64,000 nucleotides of DNA from contig CASEYC010000081.1 of NCBI GenBank assembly GCA_949292025.1, forward strand, positions 54,967 to 118,966. Direction: 5' to 3'. Each line of letters begins with the position of its first letter. Within the stretch, counting starts at the first letter, position 1. The notes under the pieces were generated by a model, which saw nothing but the letters and a program-made list of their open reading frames with translations, did no database searches and was not told where the DNA came from. The position numbers and the translations under genes are program-made. This stretch comes from an uncultured Bacteroides sp. (GTDB taxonomy: Bacteria > Bacteroidota > Bacteroidia > Bacteroidales > Bacteroidaceae). Below, in pieces: positions 33,247 to 40,852 of the stretch.

Positions 33247-33684
33247 TCAATGAATCTCAATGACGCGGTTGTTCTTGGCCTTTTCTTCGGGCGTGCACTT
33301 CGGCAGGTCGATGGTCAAAACGCCGTCCACGACGTTGGCGCTGATGCGTTCCTTCTCCACGTCGTCCGGCAGAACCAAGCTCTGCTGGAACTTCGAGTAA
33401 GAGAACTCGCGGCGCAGGTACTTGCGGTTCTGCTTGTCCTCTTCCTTGGTCTCGTTCTTCTTCTCCATCGTGATGATCAACTCGTTGTCGTCACCCAACT
33501 GGATGTTGAAGTCTTCTTTCGTCATGCCCGGAGCGGCCACTTCCACCTTGTAGTCCTTGTCACTCTCAGTCACGTTGATGGCCGGGGCCGTGGCGTTGGA
33601 CCGTACCATCCAATCGTTATCGAAAAAGTCATTGAAGATGCTCGGTAACCAGTTCTGATTGTAATTTCTTCTTGAAGGTGTCAT
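33247..33684 (-). CDS. Hsp20/alpha-crystallin small heat shock protein
   Basis: A 145-residue small heat-shock protein. The alpha-crystallin domain covers residues about 38-145, with VTESDKDYKVEVAAPGMTKE, ELIITMEKKNE and the terminal VDGVLTIDLPKC; the C-terminal IxI-like anchor appears as NRVIEIH. It is an ATP-independent holdase for unfolding proteins. The start has a good ribosome binding site (AGGAG about 9 bases upstream). An 11 bp inverted repeat (33802 and 33873) lies upstream and may be a stress-control site. Confidence 0.95.
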   Translation of the reverse strand: MTPSRRNYNQNWLPSIFNDFFDNDWMVRSNATAPAINVTESDKDYKVEVAAPGMTKEDFNIQLGDDNELIITMEKKNETKEEDKQNRKYLRREFSYSKFQQSLVLPDDVEKERISANVVDGVLTIDLPKCTPEEKAKNNRVIEIH

Positions 33685-33801
33685 AATCGTAATCTCCTAT
33701 ATTTAAGTTGTTTTTATTATTAATTTCCCTGAAGCCCTCCGCCTTTCGGCTTCGCGCTTCGCCTGATAAGTTGCAAAAGCTGTGCCAACGGCCTCCTGCT
33801 T

Positions 33802-33883
33802 ACAAAATGTCAGCAGCCCCCCCTGTTTATTAAACCTTCGAAAACCATTTTAACCCCCTTAAGGCGAAGAGTTGACATTTTGT
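33802..33883. promoter_or_regulatory. Inverted repeat upstream of hsp20
   Basis: ACAAAATGTCA at 33802-33812 and its exact complement TGACATTTTGT at 33873-33883, 60 bp apart, in the divergent gap between hsp20 and the SlyD-like gene. Each arm is itself nearly palindromic (GACA...TGTC). Candidate operator; nothing else is seen in this 368 bp gap apart from the promoter at 33997. Confidence 0.4.
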
Positions 33884-33996
33884 CCATTTTCGTGCAGATT
33901 TGTCATAGGTTCCCGTTCATACGGGCACAGAGGGCTTCGGCATGCTTTCCGGCAGGGAAAGAAGGAGAATGGGCGTTGCGTAAGGAAATAAATTCG

Positions 33997-34004
33997 TACC
34001 TTTG
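33997..34004 (+). promoter_or_regulatory. -7 element for SlyD-like gene
   Basis: TACCTTTG, 48 bp upstream of the ATG at 34053, with TTG 18 bp further upstream (33976-33978). Confidence 0.6.
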
Positions 34005-34052
34005 CCGCCACAAACGATAAAGCGAATATTCATCTTCAAAACAAAGACATTC

Positions 34053-34628
34053 ATGGAAAAAGCAGAAAACAAGTACATCACCGTGGCCTACAAGATGTAT
34101 ATGGTGGAAGACGGCGTGAAGGACTTCGGCGAGGAAGCCCCCGTGGAGCATCCCTTCCAGTTCATCTCCGGCATGGGCCTGACGCTGGACGCCTTCGAGA
34201 ACCAGGTGAAGGACCTGGCGGAGGGCGACACCTTCGACTTCACCATCCCTTGTGCCGAAGCCTACGGCGAATATGACGAGGAACACGTGATAGAGTTGCC
34301 CAAGAGCGTCTTCCTGATAGACGGCAAGTTCGACGACGAGCACGTGGTGCCCGATGCGGTGATTCCGATGATGACCGCCGAGGGCCAACGCCTCAACGGC
34401 ACAGTAGTAGAAGTGAAGGACAACGTCGTGGTGATGGACATGAACCATCCCCTGGCAGGCTGCGACCTGAACTTCGTGGGACAAGTGGTGACCAGCCGTC
34501 CGGCCACGAACGAGGAAATAGCCGAAATGACCCGGATGCTTTCAGGCGGCTGCGGCGGCGGTTGCGAGGGTTGCGGCGGCGGATGCGGCGACCACCACGG
34601 CTGTGGCGACGGGTGCTGCTGCGAATAA
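34053..34628 (+). CDS. SlyD-like FKBP peptidyl-prolyl isomerase with metal-binding tail
   Basis: A 191-residue protein from the ATG at 34053. The FKBP-type core has YITVAYKMYMVEDG, PFQFISGMGLTLDAFENQV, GDTFDFTIPCAEAYGEYDEE with the inserted-in-flap region ending LNGTVVEVKDNVVVMDMNHP and LAGCDLNFVGQVV, as in SlyD. The last 35 residues are a glycine-cysteine-histidine tail (ten cysteines in the last 30 residues), typical of nickel-binding SlyD. It accelerates proline isomerisation in the cytoplasm and may donate nickel. A -7 element lies 48 bp upstream. Confidence 0.92.
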   Translation: MEKAENKYITVAYKMYMVEDGVKDFGEEAPVEHPFQFISGMGLTLDAFENQVKDLAEGDTFDFTIPCAEAYGEYDEEHVIELPKSVFLIDGKFDDEHVVPDAVIPMMTAEGQRLNGTVVEVKDNVVVMDMNHPLAGCDLNFVGQVVTSRPATNEEIAEMTRMLSGGCGGGCEGCGGGCGDHHGCGDGCCCE

Positions 34629-34641
34629 TAAAGAAAAATCT

Positions 34642-34708
34642 GGCGCGTTTTTCGCGTATTACACGTTTTATATAAAAATTTGTCCGTTAAAGCCGCTAAA
34701 TCCGCGCC
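34642..34708. repeat. Inverted repeat of the GGCGCGGATT family (diverged)
   Basis: Left arm begins GGCGCGTTTTTCGCG; right arm ends AAATCCGCGCC. The arms pair imperfectly. It follows the SlyD-like gene by 13 bp, where it could act as a transcription terminator. Confidence 0.65.
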
Positions 34709-34763
34709 TATTTCCTCCAACCGCATCTTCACATAGACTTTTCTAAGCGCAAGTCATTCTTCC

Positions 34764-35051
34764 TTAATGCCCCCGGCTGCCAATCCGATGGATAAAATTA
34801 CCGTCCCTGTCGAACCGATGGATGCTGGCCAGCAAGAAAGAAGCATTATCCAGCGGAATGACCTTCACGCTGTCGAACAGGTCGGAATACTTGAAACCGT
34901 CCTGAAGTGCAGCCTTGTCCGTGTCAAAGACATGCACATCGCTTGACAACGGCTTCTTTTCCTCAATGCCCGCGCTAGTTAAGATTAACAACAGGATTAT
35001 ACCTGCGGGCAACAATAAACGGAGTTTCGATCTCGTTTGCATCTTGGTCAT
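34764..35051 (-). pseudogene. Truncated six-bladed propeller lipoprotein remnant
   Basis: The 95-residue frame starts with a signal-like segment (KLRLLLPAGIILLLILTSAG), then LFDSVKVIPLDNASF, the first blade of Bacteroidetes 6-bladed propeller proteins (normally ...SIRYIPLET...), and immediately IHRFDRDGNFIHRIGSRGH, which in full-length relatives comes about 40-60 residues later. The bulk of the propeller (about 300 residues) is missing. It looks like a deleted remnant; the neighbour DUF6266 gene has its stop 49 bp upstream of this start. Confidence 0.6.
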
Positions 35052-35100
35052 ATTAAAATTAACTGTCTTTACATCTATTAAGCGATTACACCATCTGGCG

Positions 35101-35943
35101 TTACACCATCTTGCATCCCCTTTCCCCATCCTTGCCACTCCCGTAAGATGCGAGGGCAGCGGCAAGCATCTCGGGCGAAGTGTAGAGTTCGAGCAGGTCA
35201 TTGGCCACCACCAGTTGTTGTGAGCTGACATGCATCTTGTCCCTCACCATGCGGCTGTGCATCCAAGCCACGCCGGCACGTGCCAAGGGAGCATCCGCGC
35301 CGAGACATCCGTCCACGCTGCTGAAGCCGTCGGCCGGAGCCACGTCACGCAGCAGGGAGGCATCTGTCCGGGCCAGACAGACCCGGACGACGGATGCCTG
35401 GATGTAAGGATGCCCGTCTTGTGCGTCTGATTGTTGCAGCAACTTGAAGAAAACGATGTGGTCATTGTAGAGGAAATCCTTGTTGTTCCGCACCACAGCC
35501 TCGGCCAGTTCGGCCACCGTGGTGCTGCCATTTATGACCAAGCTGCCCAAGGCAATGTCGGTAGCAGGCGTTGCCCCGCCCACCGTGATGGAGGGCAACA
35601 CGCCTTGCGAGACGATGTAGGGCGCCACGATGGCAGCGCCTTGGACGGACATTGCCTTGGTCAGATATACCGGCGGGACGTTGAGATTGAGTCCCATAAA
35701 GCGGTTATAGTCCGTCTGGCCGCCTGATTTGGTCTCAAAGCACCCCTTCAGGTGGGGTTGCAGGCTCTTGTACACGGCCAGCGCGTTGTTCCATTTCAGC
35801 CGTTGCCGCATCTGTATGGCCGTGCGCGGGTTCGTCATCGTGGAGGGAGCGCTGCGCACGATTTGCTTCCCGTTACGGGCCAGATAGACCAGATTGCCCA
35901 CCTTGCCCACTATCTTGTCACCCTTTTCATTCTCTGTCGCCAT
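35101..35943 (-). CDS. DUF6266 family protein
   Basis: A 280-residue protein without signal peptide. The N-terminus KVGNLVYLARNGKQIVRSAP, then NPRTAIQMRQRLKWNN, matches the DUF6266 pattern (KVGNVV..., PRT.AQ..QR), a family common in Bacteroidetes and sometimes linked to phage-like or secreted particles. The rest is a mix of beta and helical segments. The function is not known. Upstream lie an 11 bp tandem repeat and an inverted repeat of the GGCGCGGATT family. Confidence 0.75.
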   Translation of the reverse strand: MATENEKGDKIVGKVGNLVYLARNGKQIVRSAPSTMTNPRTAIQMRQRLKWNNALAVYKSLQPHLKGCFETKSGGQTDYNRFMGLNLNVPPVYLTKAMSVQGAAIVAPYIVSQGVLPSITVGGATPATDIALGSLVINGSTTVAELAEAVVRNNKDFLYNDHIVFFKLLQQSDAQDGHPYIQASVVRVCLARTDASLLRDVAPADGFSSVDGCLGADAPLARAGVAWMHSRMVRDKMHVSSQQLVVANDLLELYTSPEMLAAALASYGSGKDGERGCKMV

Positions 35944-36064
35944 GTCTAAAAATTTTTATTGAACGAACTTCTTCAGAATTTTTTGGCTAATATACGACTT
36001 TTATTTTACACTTAAGCAACACCGCTTTCAAATGTATCTTAAACCGTAACAACTCTCATTCCGA

Positions 36065-36108
36065 ATAGGACTAATATAGGAGTATCATAGGAGTATTATA
36101 GGAGTAAT
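36065..36108. repeat. 11 bp tandem repeat (4 units)
   Basis: Four units at 36065, 36076, 36087 and 36098, each ATAGGAGTATC-like and exactly 11 bp, about 120-165 bp upstream of the DUF6266 start. Confidence 0.8.
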
Positions 36109-36156
36109 AGCGGCGCGGTAAGGGAGGGAAAGGAAGGGGAAAAGGATAGGAAAAGA

Positions 36157-36220
36157 TTAGGCGCGGATTTCGCGGATTACACAGCTTGTATAAAAATATA
36201 ACTATGAAATCCGCGCCTAA
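36157..36220. repeat. Inverted repeat of the GGCGCGGATT family
   Basis: TTAGGCGCGGATTTC at 36157-36171 and its exact complement at 36206-36220, separated by 34 bp. It lies between the starts/ends of DUF6266 and the desulfidase gene, 21 bp from the desulfidase stop codon. Confidence 0.85.
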
Positions 36221-36241
36221 AACACGACAAACAGTTTCTTC

Positions 36242-37522
36242 TTACTTGTGCGTCATGATGTCCAGCACCAGGCGGTCCGTCTCGTTCATGCCGCGCGAGC
36301 CTATCTTCGTCAGGTTGCGGATGCTCTGGTCCACGTCCTCGTCGATGATGCCTTCCACGGAGGTGACGGTGCGCCCCTCCATGGCCATAATGGCAGAGAG
36401 CACGGCGGTGGACACGCCCGTGGTGACTTTCAGGGCGCAACTGGGCTTGGCGCCGTCGCATATCATGCCGGTCAGGTTGGCTATCATGTTCTGCACGGCG
36501 TAGGACACCTCTTTATAACCGCCGCCCATCAGCCACGTGATGCCGCAGCTGGAGCCGGTGGCAGCCACCACGCAACCGCACAGGGCGGACAGGCGGCCCA
36601 GGCTCTGCTTGATGTAGATGACCGTCAGGTGGCTCAGCATCAGGGCACGGATGAGTTCTTCCTCCGTCTTGCCGTTCTCCTCGGCAAACACGACGACGGG
36701 CAGGGTGGCGGAGATGCCCTGGTTGCCGCTGCCCGAGTTGCTCATCACCGGAATCATGGCACCGGCCATGCGGGCGTCGCAAGCGCCGGACGTGTAGGAA
36801 AGGATGTGCGAGAAGACGCTGTCGCCCATGATTTTGTGCTCATAATTGCCGCGCAGCATCTTGCCCAAACCGTGACCGTAGTCGCCCGTGAAGGAGCGTT
36901 CGGCGGCGGCCTTGTTCAGGCGGGCGGTCTCCAGGATGAAGCGGATTTCGTCCAGCGGGGCGGTCAGGGCAAAATCATAGACCCGGCGCAGGGTCAGTTG
37001 CGGGGCGTTGTCGTCCTCTTCAGCCGTCGTGGCGGACATTTTGTCCAGCAGGACCTCGCCGTTGCGGACGATGCGGCGGAAGTCGGTGTGCCCCCCTGCG
37101 ATGATGGCCGTGGCAGTATCGCCGCCCGCCTCGCAGGTCACTTCGATATACAGTTTCTCTTCTATCCCCTCCTTCAAGGCGATGCGGATGCGCTTCTCGT
37201 CGATGAAGGCTTTCCCGGCCTCCACGGCCTGGAGCGTGCAGTCCTTCAGCACCTCCAGTTGGTAGTCCGACTTGCCGATGAGCGCGCCCAGGGCGATGGC
37301 GATGGGCAGGCCTATCATGCCCGTGCCGGGAATGCCCACGCCCATGGCGTTCTTCAGGATGTTGGCACTCAGCAGGGCGGTGATTTTCTCGGGACGCTTG
37401 CCCAGTGTCTCGGTGGCGCGGGCCACGCAGAGGGCCACGGCCATAGGCTCCGTGCAGCCGATGGCGGGAACCACCTCGCGCTTCACCAGAGCGATGATTT
37501 GTTGTCTTTCGTGTTCTTCCAT
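36242..37522 (-). CDS. L-cysteine desulfidase family protein (CyuA/YhaM)
   Basis: A 426-residue protein of the serine dehydratase alpha-chain/UPF0597 family. Signature blocks are VVPAIGCTEPMAVALCVARA near residue 20 and NSGSGNQGISATLPVV near residue 265, plus LCGCVVAATGSSCGI near residue 315, giving the conserved cysteines that in relatives hold an iron-sulfur cluster. The start at 37522 (MEEHERQQ) gives the family's usual length; the reading frame stays open further upstream without coding signal. It should break cysteine into pyruvate, ammonia and sulfide. It is 32 bp after the YccF gene. Confidence 0.88.
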   Translation of the reverse strand: MEEHERQQIIALVKREVVPAIGCTEPMAVALCVARATETLGKRPEKITALLSANILKNAMGVGIPGTGMIGLPIAIALGALIGKSDYQLEVLKDCTLQAVEAGKAFIDEKRIRIALKEGIEEKLYIEVTCEAGGDTATAIIAGGHTDFRRIVRNGEVLLDKMSATTAEEDDNAPQLTLRRVYDFALTAPLDEIRFILETARLNKAAAERSFTGDYGHGLGKMLRGNYEHKIMGDSVFSHILSYTSGACDARMAGAMIPVMSNSGSGNQGISATLPVVVFAEENGKTEEELIRALMLSHLTVIYIKQSLGRLSALCGCVVAATGSSCGITWLMGGGYKEVSYAVQNMIANLTGMICDGAKPSCALKVTTGVSTAVLSAIMAMEGRTVTSVEGIIDEDVDQSIRNLTKIGSRGMNETDRLVLDIMTHK

Positions 37523-37554
37523 ATTTGAATTTCCTTTATTTTTAGGATTAGCAT

Positions 37555-37935
37555 TTAGCATTCGTTCTCTACGATGTCCTTCCCGAAAGGCGTCAGAGCC
37601 AACGCGGCCAGCTTGAAATGTTGCAGGCCGAAGGGGATGCCGATGATGGTGATGCAGAGGATGGCGCCGAACACCAGGTGGGACAAGGCAATCCAAATGC
37701 CGCCCAGCAGAATCCAAAGCACGTTCATCAGGATATGGAGGCATCCGCCCGCCCGTTCGCCGGTGCGCACCGTCTTGCCAAACGGCCACAGGGCCAGCCC
37801 CGCCAGTTTCAAGGTCTGCATCCCGAAAGGAATGCCGATGATGGTGACCATCAGCAACAGACTGGCCACCACATACTCCAGTGCCGTGAAGATTCCGCCC
37901 AGCACCAGCCATAATACGTTCATAAAACAACCCAT
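37555..37935 (-). CDS. YccF domain inner membrane protein
   Basis: A 126-residue membrane protein made of two similar halves, each with FMNVLWLVLGGI-type or LMNVLWILLGGI-type opening followed by a TIIGIPFG turn. This is the YccF (DUF307) family of small integral membrane proteins. Function is not known. It starts 29 bp downstream of a -7 element and is cotranscribed with the cysteine desulfidase gene. A start four codons later is possible. Confidence 0.85.
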   Translation of the reverse strand: MGCFMNVLWLVLGGIFTALEYVVASLLLMVTIIGIPFGMQTLKLAGLALWPFGKTVRTGERAGGCLHILMNVLWILLGGIWIALSHLVFGAILCITIIGIPFGLQHFKLAALALTPFGKDIVENEC

Positions 37936-37963
37936 ATTCTTCTTTTTTTAGGGATTTACGGGG

Positions 37964-37971
37964 CAAAGGTA
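37964..37971 (-). promoter_or_regulatory. -7 element for YccF/desulfidase operon
   Basis: TACCTTTG on the minus strand, 28 bp upstream of the YccF start. Divergent from the WYL gene promoter at 38026. Confidence 0.6.
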
Positions 37972-38025
37972 AGCATTTGTGCCCACATTTTCCTGCCAAC
38001 GACACGTTTTGTCGCCGACACGCCC

Positions 38026-38033
38026 TATCTTTG
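38026..38033 (+). promoter_or_regulatory. -7 element for WYL regulator gene
   Basis: TATCTTTG, 27 bp upstream of the ATG at 38061. Confidence 0.6.
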
Positions 38034-38060
38034 TCCTTATCAAACCAAAAGAATTGTATT

Positions 38061-38972
38061 ATGGGCAAACGATTGGAAGGCCTGCAACGCTGGCTGATTA
38101 TCATCAACAAACTGAAGGAAAGCCGGACAGGCGTGCCGACAGAGGAGTTGTTGGGCTACGTCTCTCGCCGCATGGAAGAACGGGGCTATGGGGGCATCGT
38201 CCTCCGCACCCTGCAACGCGACTTCAGGGATATAGAATCCGTGTTCGGCATCTGCATCTCCTTCAACGAAGAGCGGGGCGGGTATGGCATCGCCGCACAA
38301 GACGAGCACGAGTGGAACCGCTATGAGCAGCTCTTGCTGAACTTCGACCTGCTGAATGCCTTGGAAGGGGACGACACGCTGGCCTCCTACGTCTTGCCCG
38401 AGCATCACCGTCCTTTGCACAGCGAGTGGCTGGCGCCGCTGATTGCCGCTATCAAACATTCACATCCGGTCGCGTTCGATTATCTCTTGGTGCGCCAGGA
38501 CGACAAGCTGGTGGCGAAGAAAGTCAATCCCCATTTCCTGAAGGAGTCCAACCAACGCTGGTATCTCCTGGCCTACGAGGGGGACACCTTGAAAACCTTC
38601 GGCATTGACCGCATCCGCAACCTGCAAATCGTGGACAACGAACACTTCAAGCGGGACACCACGATAGACATCCATGCCCTCTTCCGCGACTGCTATGGCA
38701 TTTGGGACCAGACGGACATCCCCGTGGAAGACATCGAGTTGCGCTACGATGCCCTGGACGGCAAGTTCCTGAAGTCCGTCCCCCTGCATCATTCGCAACA
38801 GGTACTGGCCGACACGCCCGACGAGTTCCGCATCGCCCTGCGCCTGCGCGTCACCAACGATTTTGTCATGGAACTGCTCTCGCGCAGCCGCTCGCTGGAG
38901 GTAATACGCCCCCAACACCTGCGCGAACGGGTCCGACAAATCTACGAAGATGCGTTGAAACGAAATACCTGA
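38061..38972 (+). CDS. WYL domain transcriptional regulator
   Basis: A 303-residue protein from the ATG at 38061 (MGKRLEGLQRWLIIINKLK). An N-terminal winged-helix-like domain (residues about 10-70, with TEELLGYVSRRMEERGYGG and LRTLQRDFRDIESVFGI) is followed by a WYL domain with SNQRWYLLAYEGDTLKTFGIDRI, in which the W-Y-L triad is literal. WYL proteins sense nucleic acid or nucleotide ligands and regulate DNA-damage or phage-defence genes. It is divergent from the YccF operon and 23 bp upstream of a small secreted protein gene. Confidence 0.88.
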   Translation: MGKRLEGLQRWLIIINKLKESRTGVPTEELLGYVSRRMEERGYGGIVLRTLQRDFRDIESVFGICISFNEERGGYGIAAQDEHEWNRYEQLLLNFDLLNALEGDDTLASYVLPEHHRPLHSEWLAPLIAAIKHSHPVAFDYLLVRQDDKLVAKKVNPHFLKESNQRWYLLAYEGDTLKTFGIDRIRNLQIVDNEHFKRDTTIDIHALFRDCYGIWDQTDIPVEDIELRYDALDGKFLKSVPLHHSQQVLADTPDEFRIALRLRVTNDFVMELLSRSRSLEVIRPQHLRERVRQIYEDALKRNT

Positions 38973-38995
38973 CCAACCATTAAACCGATATAAAT

Positions 38996-39385
38996 ATGAA
39001 GACGAAACGATTCTTCCAACAGGGATGCCTGCTGTTTTTCCTGGCCTTTTTGCCCATCGAGATCGATGCCCAGCAGCTGCACCGCTATGTCGTGGAGGTG
39101 ACGACCTCTTTCCGATACCATGGCAGGCTCAAGTCGAAGATTTGCTACTATGAAATCATTTCCAAGACACCCCTGACCACCAAGCAATGCGACGCCCTCA
39201 TCCGGCAAGGCAAGGCCAAGCGCATACCCAAGCCCTATGCCTGGAAACAGCGTGAGGCCGACCTTTGGAACCGCCCCAACATGACGATGGACGGCGAAGA
39301 GGGCATCAATCCTTGGGATGCCGAACAGACGGAGTACGACCTGATGTACGAGGATCCGGATTTGTATGATTTCATAGCCGATTGA
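38996..39385 (+). CDS. Small secreted protein of unknown function
   Basis: A 129-residue exported protein (signal peptide ending EIDAQ). The mature part has VVEVTTSFRYHGRLKSKICYY, TKQCDALIRQGKAKRIPK and an acidic C-terminus (YEDPDLYDFIAD). Two cysteines could form one disulfide. I do not recognise the family. It is codirectional with and 23 bp after the WYL regulator and could be in the same transcript. Confidence 0.6.
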   Translation: MKTKRFFQQGCLLFFLAFLPIEIDAQQLHRYVVEVTTSFRYHGRLKSKICYYEIISKTPLTTKQCDALIRQGKAKRIPKPYAWKQREADLWNRPNMTMDGEEGINPWDAEQTEYDLMYEDPDLYDFIAD

Positions 39386-39416
39386 ACATTTTAAGTACAC
39401 AATATCCCCGTATGAG

Positions 39417-39447
39417 TTTGTTTATCAATTAAAAGTTCGTACCTTTG
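39417..39447 (+). promoter_or_regulatory. Consensus promoter TTTG-N19-TACCTTTG
   Basis: TTTG at 39417-39420 and TACCTTTG at 39440-39447 with a 19 bp spacer is a near-perfect Bacteroidetes sigma-ABfr promoter. A second TACCTTTG lies at 39513-39520. The first drives the structured RNA that follows. Confidence 0.75.
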
Positions 39448-39498
39448 CCGTGTCGGTCGGTAGTGTCCGCCGGCAAACTTACGTATGAGTTAATTGAT

Positions 39499-39692
39499 GA
39501 AAGTGTAGCTTTTACCTTTGTCAGAAAGTCTGGTAAACTTTAAGAAGTATAAGGAATGGCAATCACGCTCATCACTTGTCTGTATATGTTTGCCATGAGC
39601 CATATACATCACAGGTGTGGGGATATTGTCTATTTATACTTCGGGTTTTACCAGAGCCTCTGACAAGATAGATGATGTGACTCCACACTTTC
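39499..39692 (+). ncRNA. Rod-shaped structured RNA, 6S-RNA-like
   Basis: Nested complementary segments form one long interrupted hairpin: 39499-39506 GAAAGTGT with 39685-39692; 39518-39525 TTGTCAGA with 39659-39666; 39530-39537 CTGGTAAA with 39647-39654; 39544-39552 GAAGTATAA with 39634-39642; and terminal 39581-39588 TGTATATG with 39601-39608, all perfect. A T-run follows (39689-39697). A consensus promoter sits just upstream. Long rods with a central bulge and 150-200 nt length are the architecture of 6S RNA, which inhibits RNA polymerase. Primary-sequence motifs were not verified, so 6S identity is tentative; a 5' leader of the next gene is the alternative. The 5' end may reach back to about 39454. 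Confidence 0.6.
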
Positions 39693-39717
39693 TTTTTATA
39701 AATTTAAAATTAGAGTA

Positions 39718-40353
39718 ATGGGAAAAAAAGAAGATTTCTTAGCGTCAACGATTAATGGTCTTGTAGGTAATTTTAAAATGCATCACCCAAGATTAACCTT
39801 GGCGGAGTTGGAAAAAGCAGGGTTGGTTACTGAGATTCAAAATATCTACAAGATGATAGGTGGAATTTGTGAGTCTTTTCCTATAAATTACAGGTGGGAT
39901 ATTCAACATCAAGATTTTATTTTGGAGTTAGATGAAGAGCTTCATTTCAACCGGTATCGTTTAATGACTTTGGATTCAGCTGTATATGTAAACTATCCTT
40001 ATTTCTCAGTGGAGAACTACAAATCTTATTGCAAGAAGTATGAAGACAAATGCTTAATGGCTGGTTCCTATGGCGGAAGATGGAAGAATGAATCTACCGA
40101 AAGATATTTCTTACCAAGCGGTCCAAATGGTAAATTGGATGGAAATGGAAGCTCCCGGTGGCGGCAAAGAGCTTTTTACGATTACCTGAAAGACATTCAC
40201 TCACTCGTGCGAGGAACAAAAGTAATCAGGGTCTCCATTTATGACAAATTTAATGGCGAACAATTAAAATACATTTTAGAAGCACAAGATAAAAGAAAAC
40301 TTAAAATGTATTTAACAGGAATTTTCGAGAAATACCAAATCAAGCATGCTTAA
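39718..40353 (+). CDS. AT-rich orphan gene of unknown function
   Basis: A 211-residue soluble protein, start ATG at 39718 only about 20 bp after the T-run that ends the structured RNA. The DNA is much more AT-rich and uses A/T-ending codons (AAA, GAA, TTA), unlike all neighbours, suggesting recent acquisition. The protein has no signal peptide or membrane segment; a region RYRLMTLDSAVYVNYPYF and a C-terminal helix are the only notable blocks. I do not recognise a family. It may be an accessory gene inserted beside the RNA gene. Confidence 0.6.
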   Translation: MGKKEDFLASTINGLVGNFKMHHPRLTLAELEKAGLVTEIQNIYKMIGGICESFPINYRWDIQHQDFILELDEELHFNRYRLMTLDSAVYVNYPYFSVENYKSYCKKYEDKCLMAGSYGGRWKNESTERYFLPSGPNGKLDGNGSSRWRQRAFYDYLKDIHSLVRGTKVIRVSIYDKFNGEQLKYILEAQDKRKLKMYLTGIFEKYQIKHA

Positions 40354-40486
40354 CTATAATTTGTTATATATGGACATTAAACTAAAATTTAGACCCATAG
40401 ATTTCCTTTATCTATTACCTACCTGAAAATTGGCATGAAGAACCTCTATGGAAATAAACCTTTGCACCGGACAAGGCAAGAAACCA

Positions 40487-40535
40487 TCAGCGGGACAAAC
40501 ACCCTAACCGCGTTTGCCCCGCTGACATTTTTACT
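40487..40535 (+). terminator. Intrinsic terminator
   Basis: TCAGCGGGACAAAC and GTTTGCCCCGCTGA pair with one mismatch around an 11 base loop and are followed by CATTTTTAC. It lies about 135 bp downstream of the AT-rich gene. The 205 bp gap up to 40558 otherwise shows nothing. Confidence 0.7.
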
Positions 40536-40558
40536 TAATCCACCTTGCTTGAAGAGCC

Positions 40559-40780
40559 TTAGTACTCGTCCTCGTTGAAGAAGAAGTCCTCCTTGCTGGG
40601 ATAGTCGGGCCAAATGTCTTCAATGCTTTCATATATCTCGCCCTCGTCTTCCATTTCCTGAAGATTCTCTATCACTTCAAGCGGAGCACCCGAACGCATG
40701 GCATAATCGATAAGTTCGTCCTTGGTTGCCGGCCAAGGTGCGTCTTCCAATTTGGAAGCCAATTCCAATGTCCAATACAT
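40559..40780 (-). CDS. DUF2795 family protein
   Basis: A 73-residue acidic protein beginning MYWTLELASKLEDAPWPATK, then DELIDYAMRSGAPLEVIENLQ and an acidic tail ending DEDEY. This is the DUF2795 layout in Bacteroidetes, related to other small proteins with the D..PWPATK..LI.YA motif. Function unknown. A -7 element lies 52 bp upstream of the start. Confidence 0.85.
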   Translation of the reverse strand: MYWTLELASKLEDAPWPATKDELIDYAMRSGAPLEVIENLQEMEDEGEIYESIEDIWPDYPSKEDFFFNEDEY

Positions 40781-40832
40781 AGTTCCTAAGTATTAAATGG
40801 TACTTACAATATCTTCTCTTTCAAATTTTCGG

Positions 40833-40840
40833 CAAATGTA
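40833..40840 (-). promoter_or_regulatory. -7 element for DUF2795 gene
   Basis: TACATTTG on the minus strand, 52 bp upstream of the start at 40780. Confidence 0.55.
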
Positions 40841-40852
40841 TAACATTTTAGG

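Noticed and set aside
39499-39692. tmRNA, SRP RNA or RNase P RNA
   Set aside because: None of their hallmark segments (tRNA-like acceptor end, GGAAG tetraloop motif, P4 region) was found; the long rod fits 6S-like RNA better.
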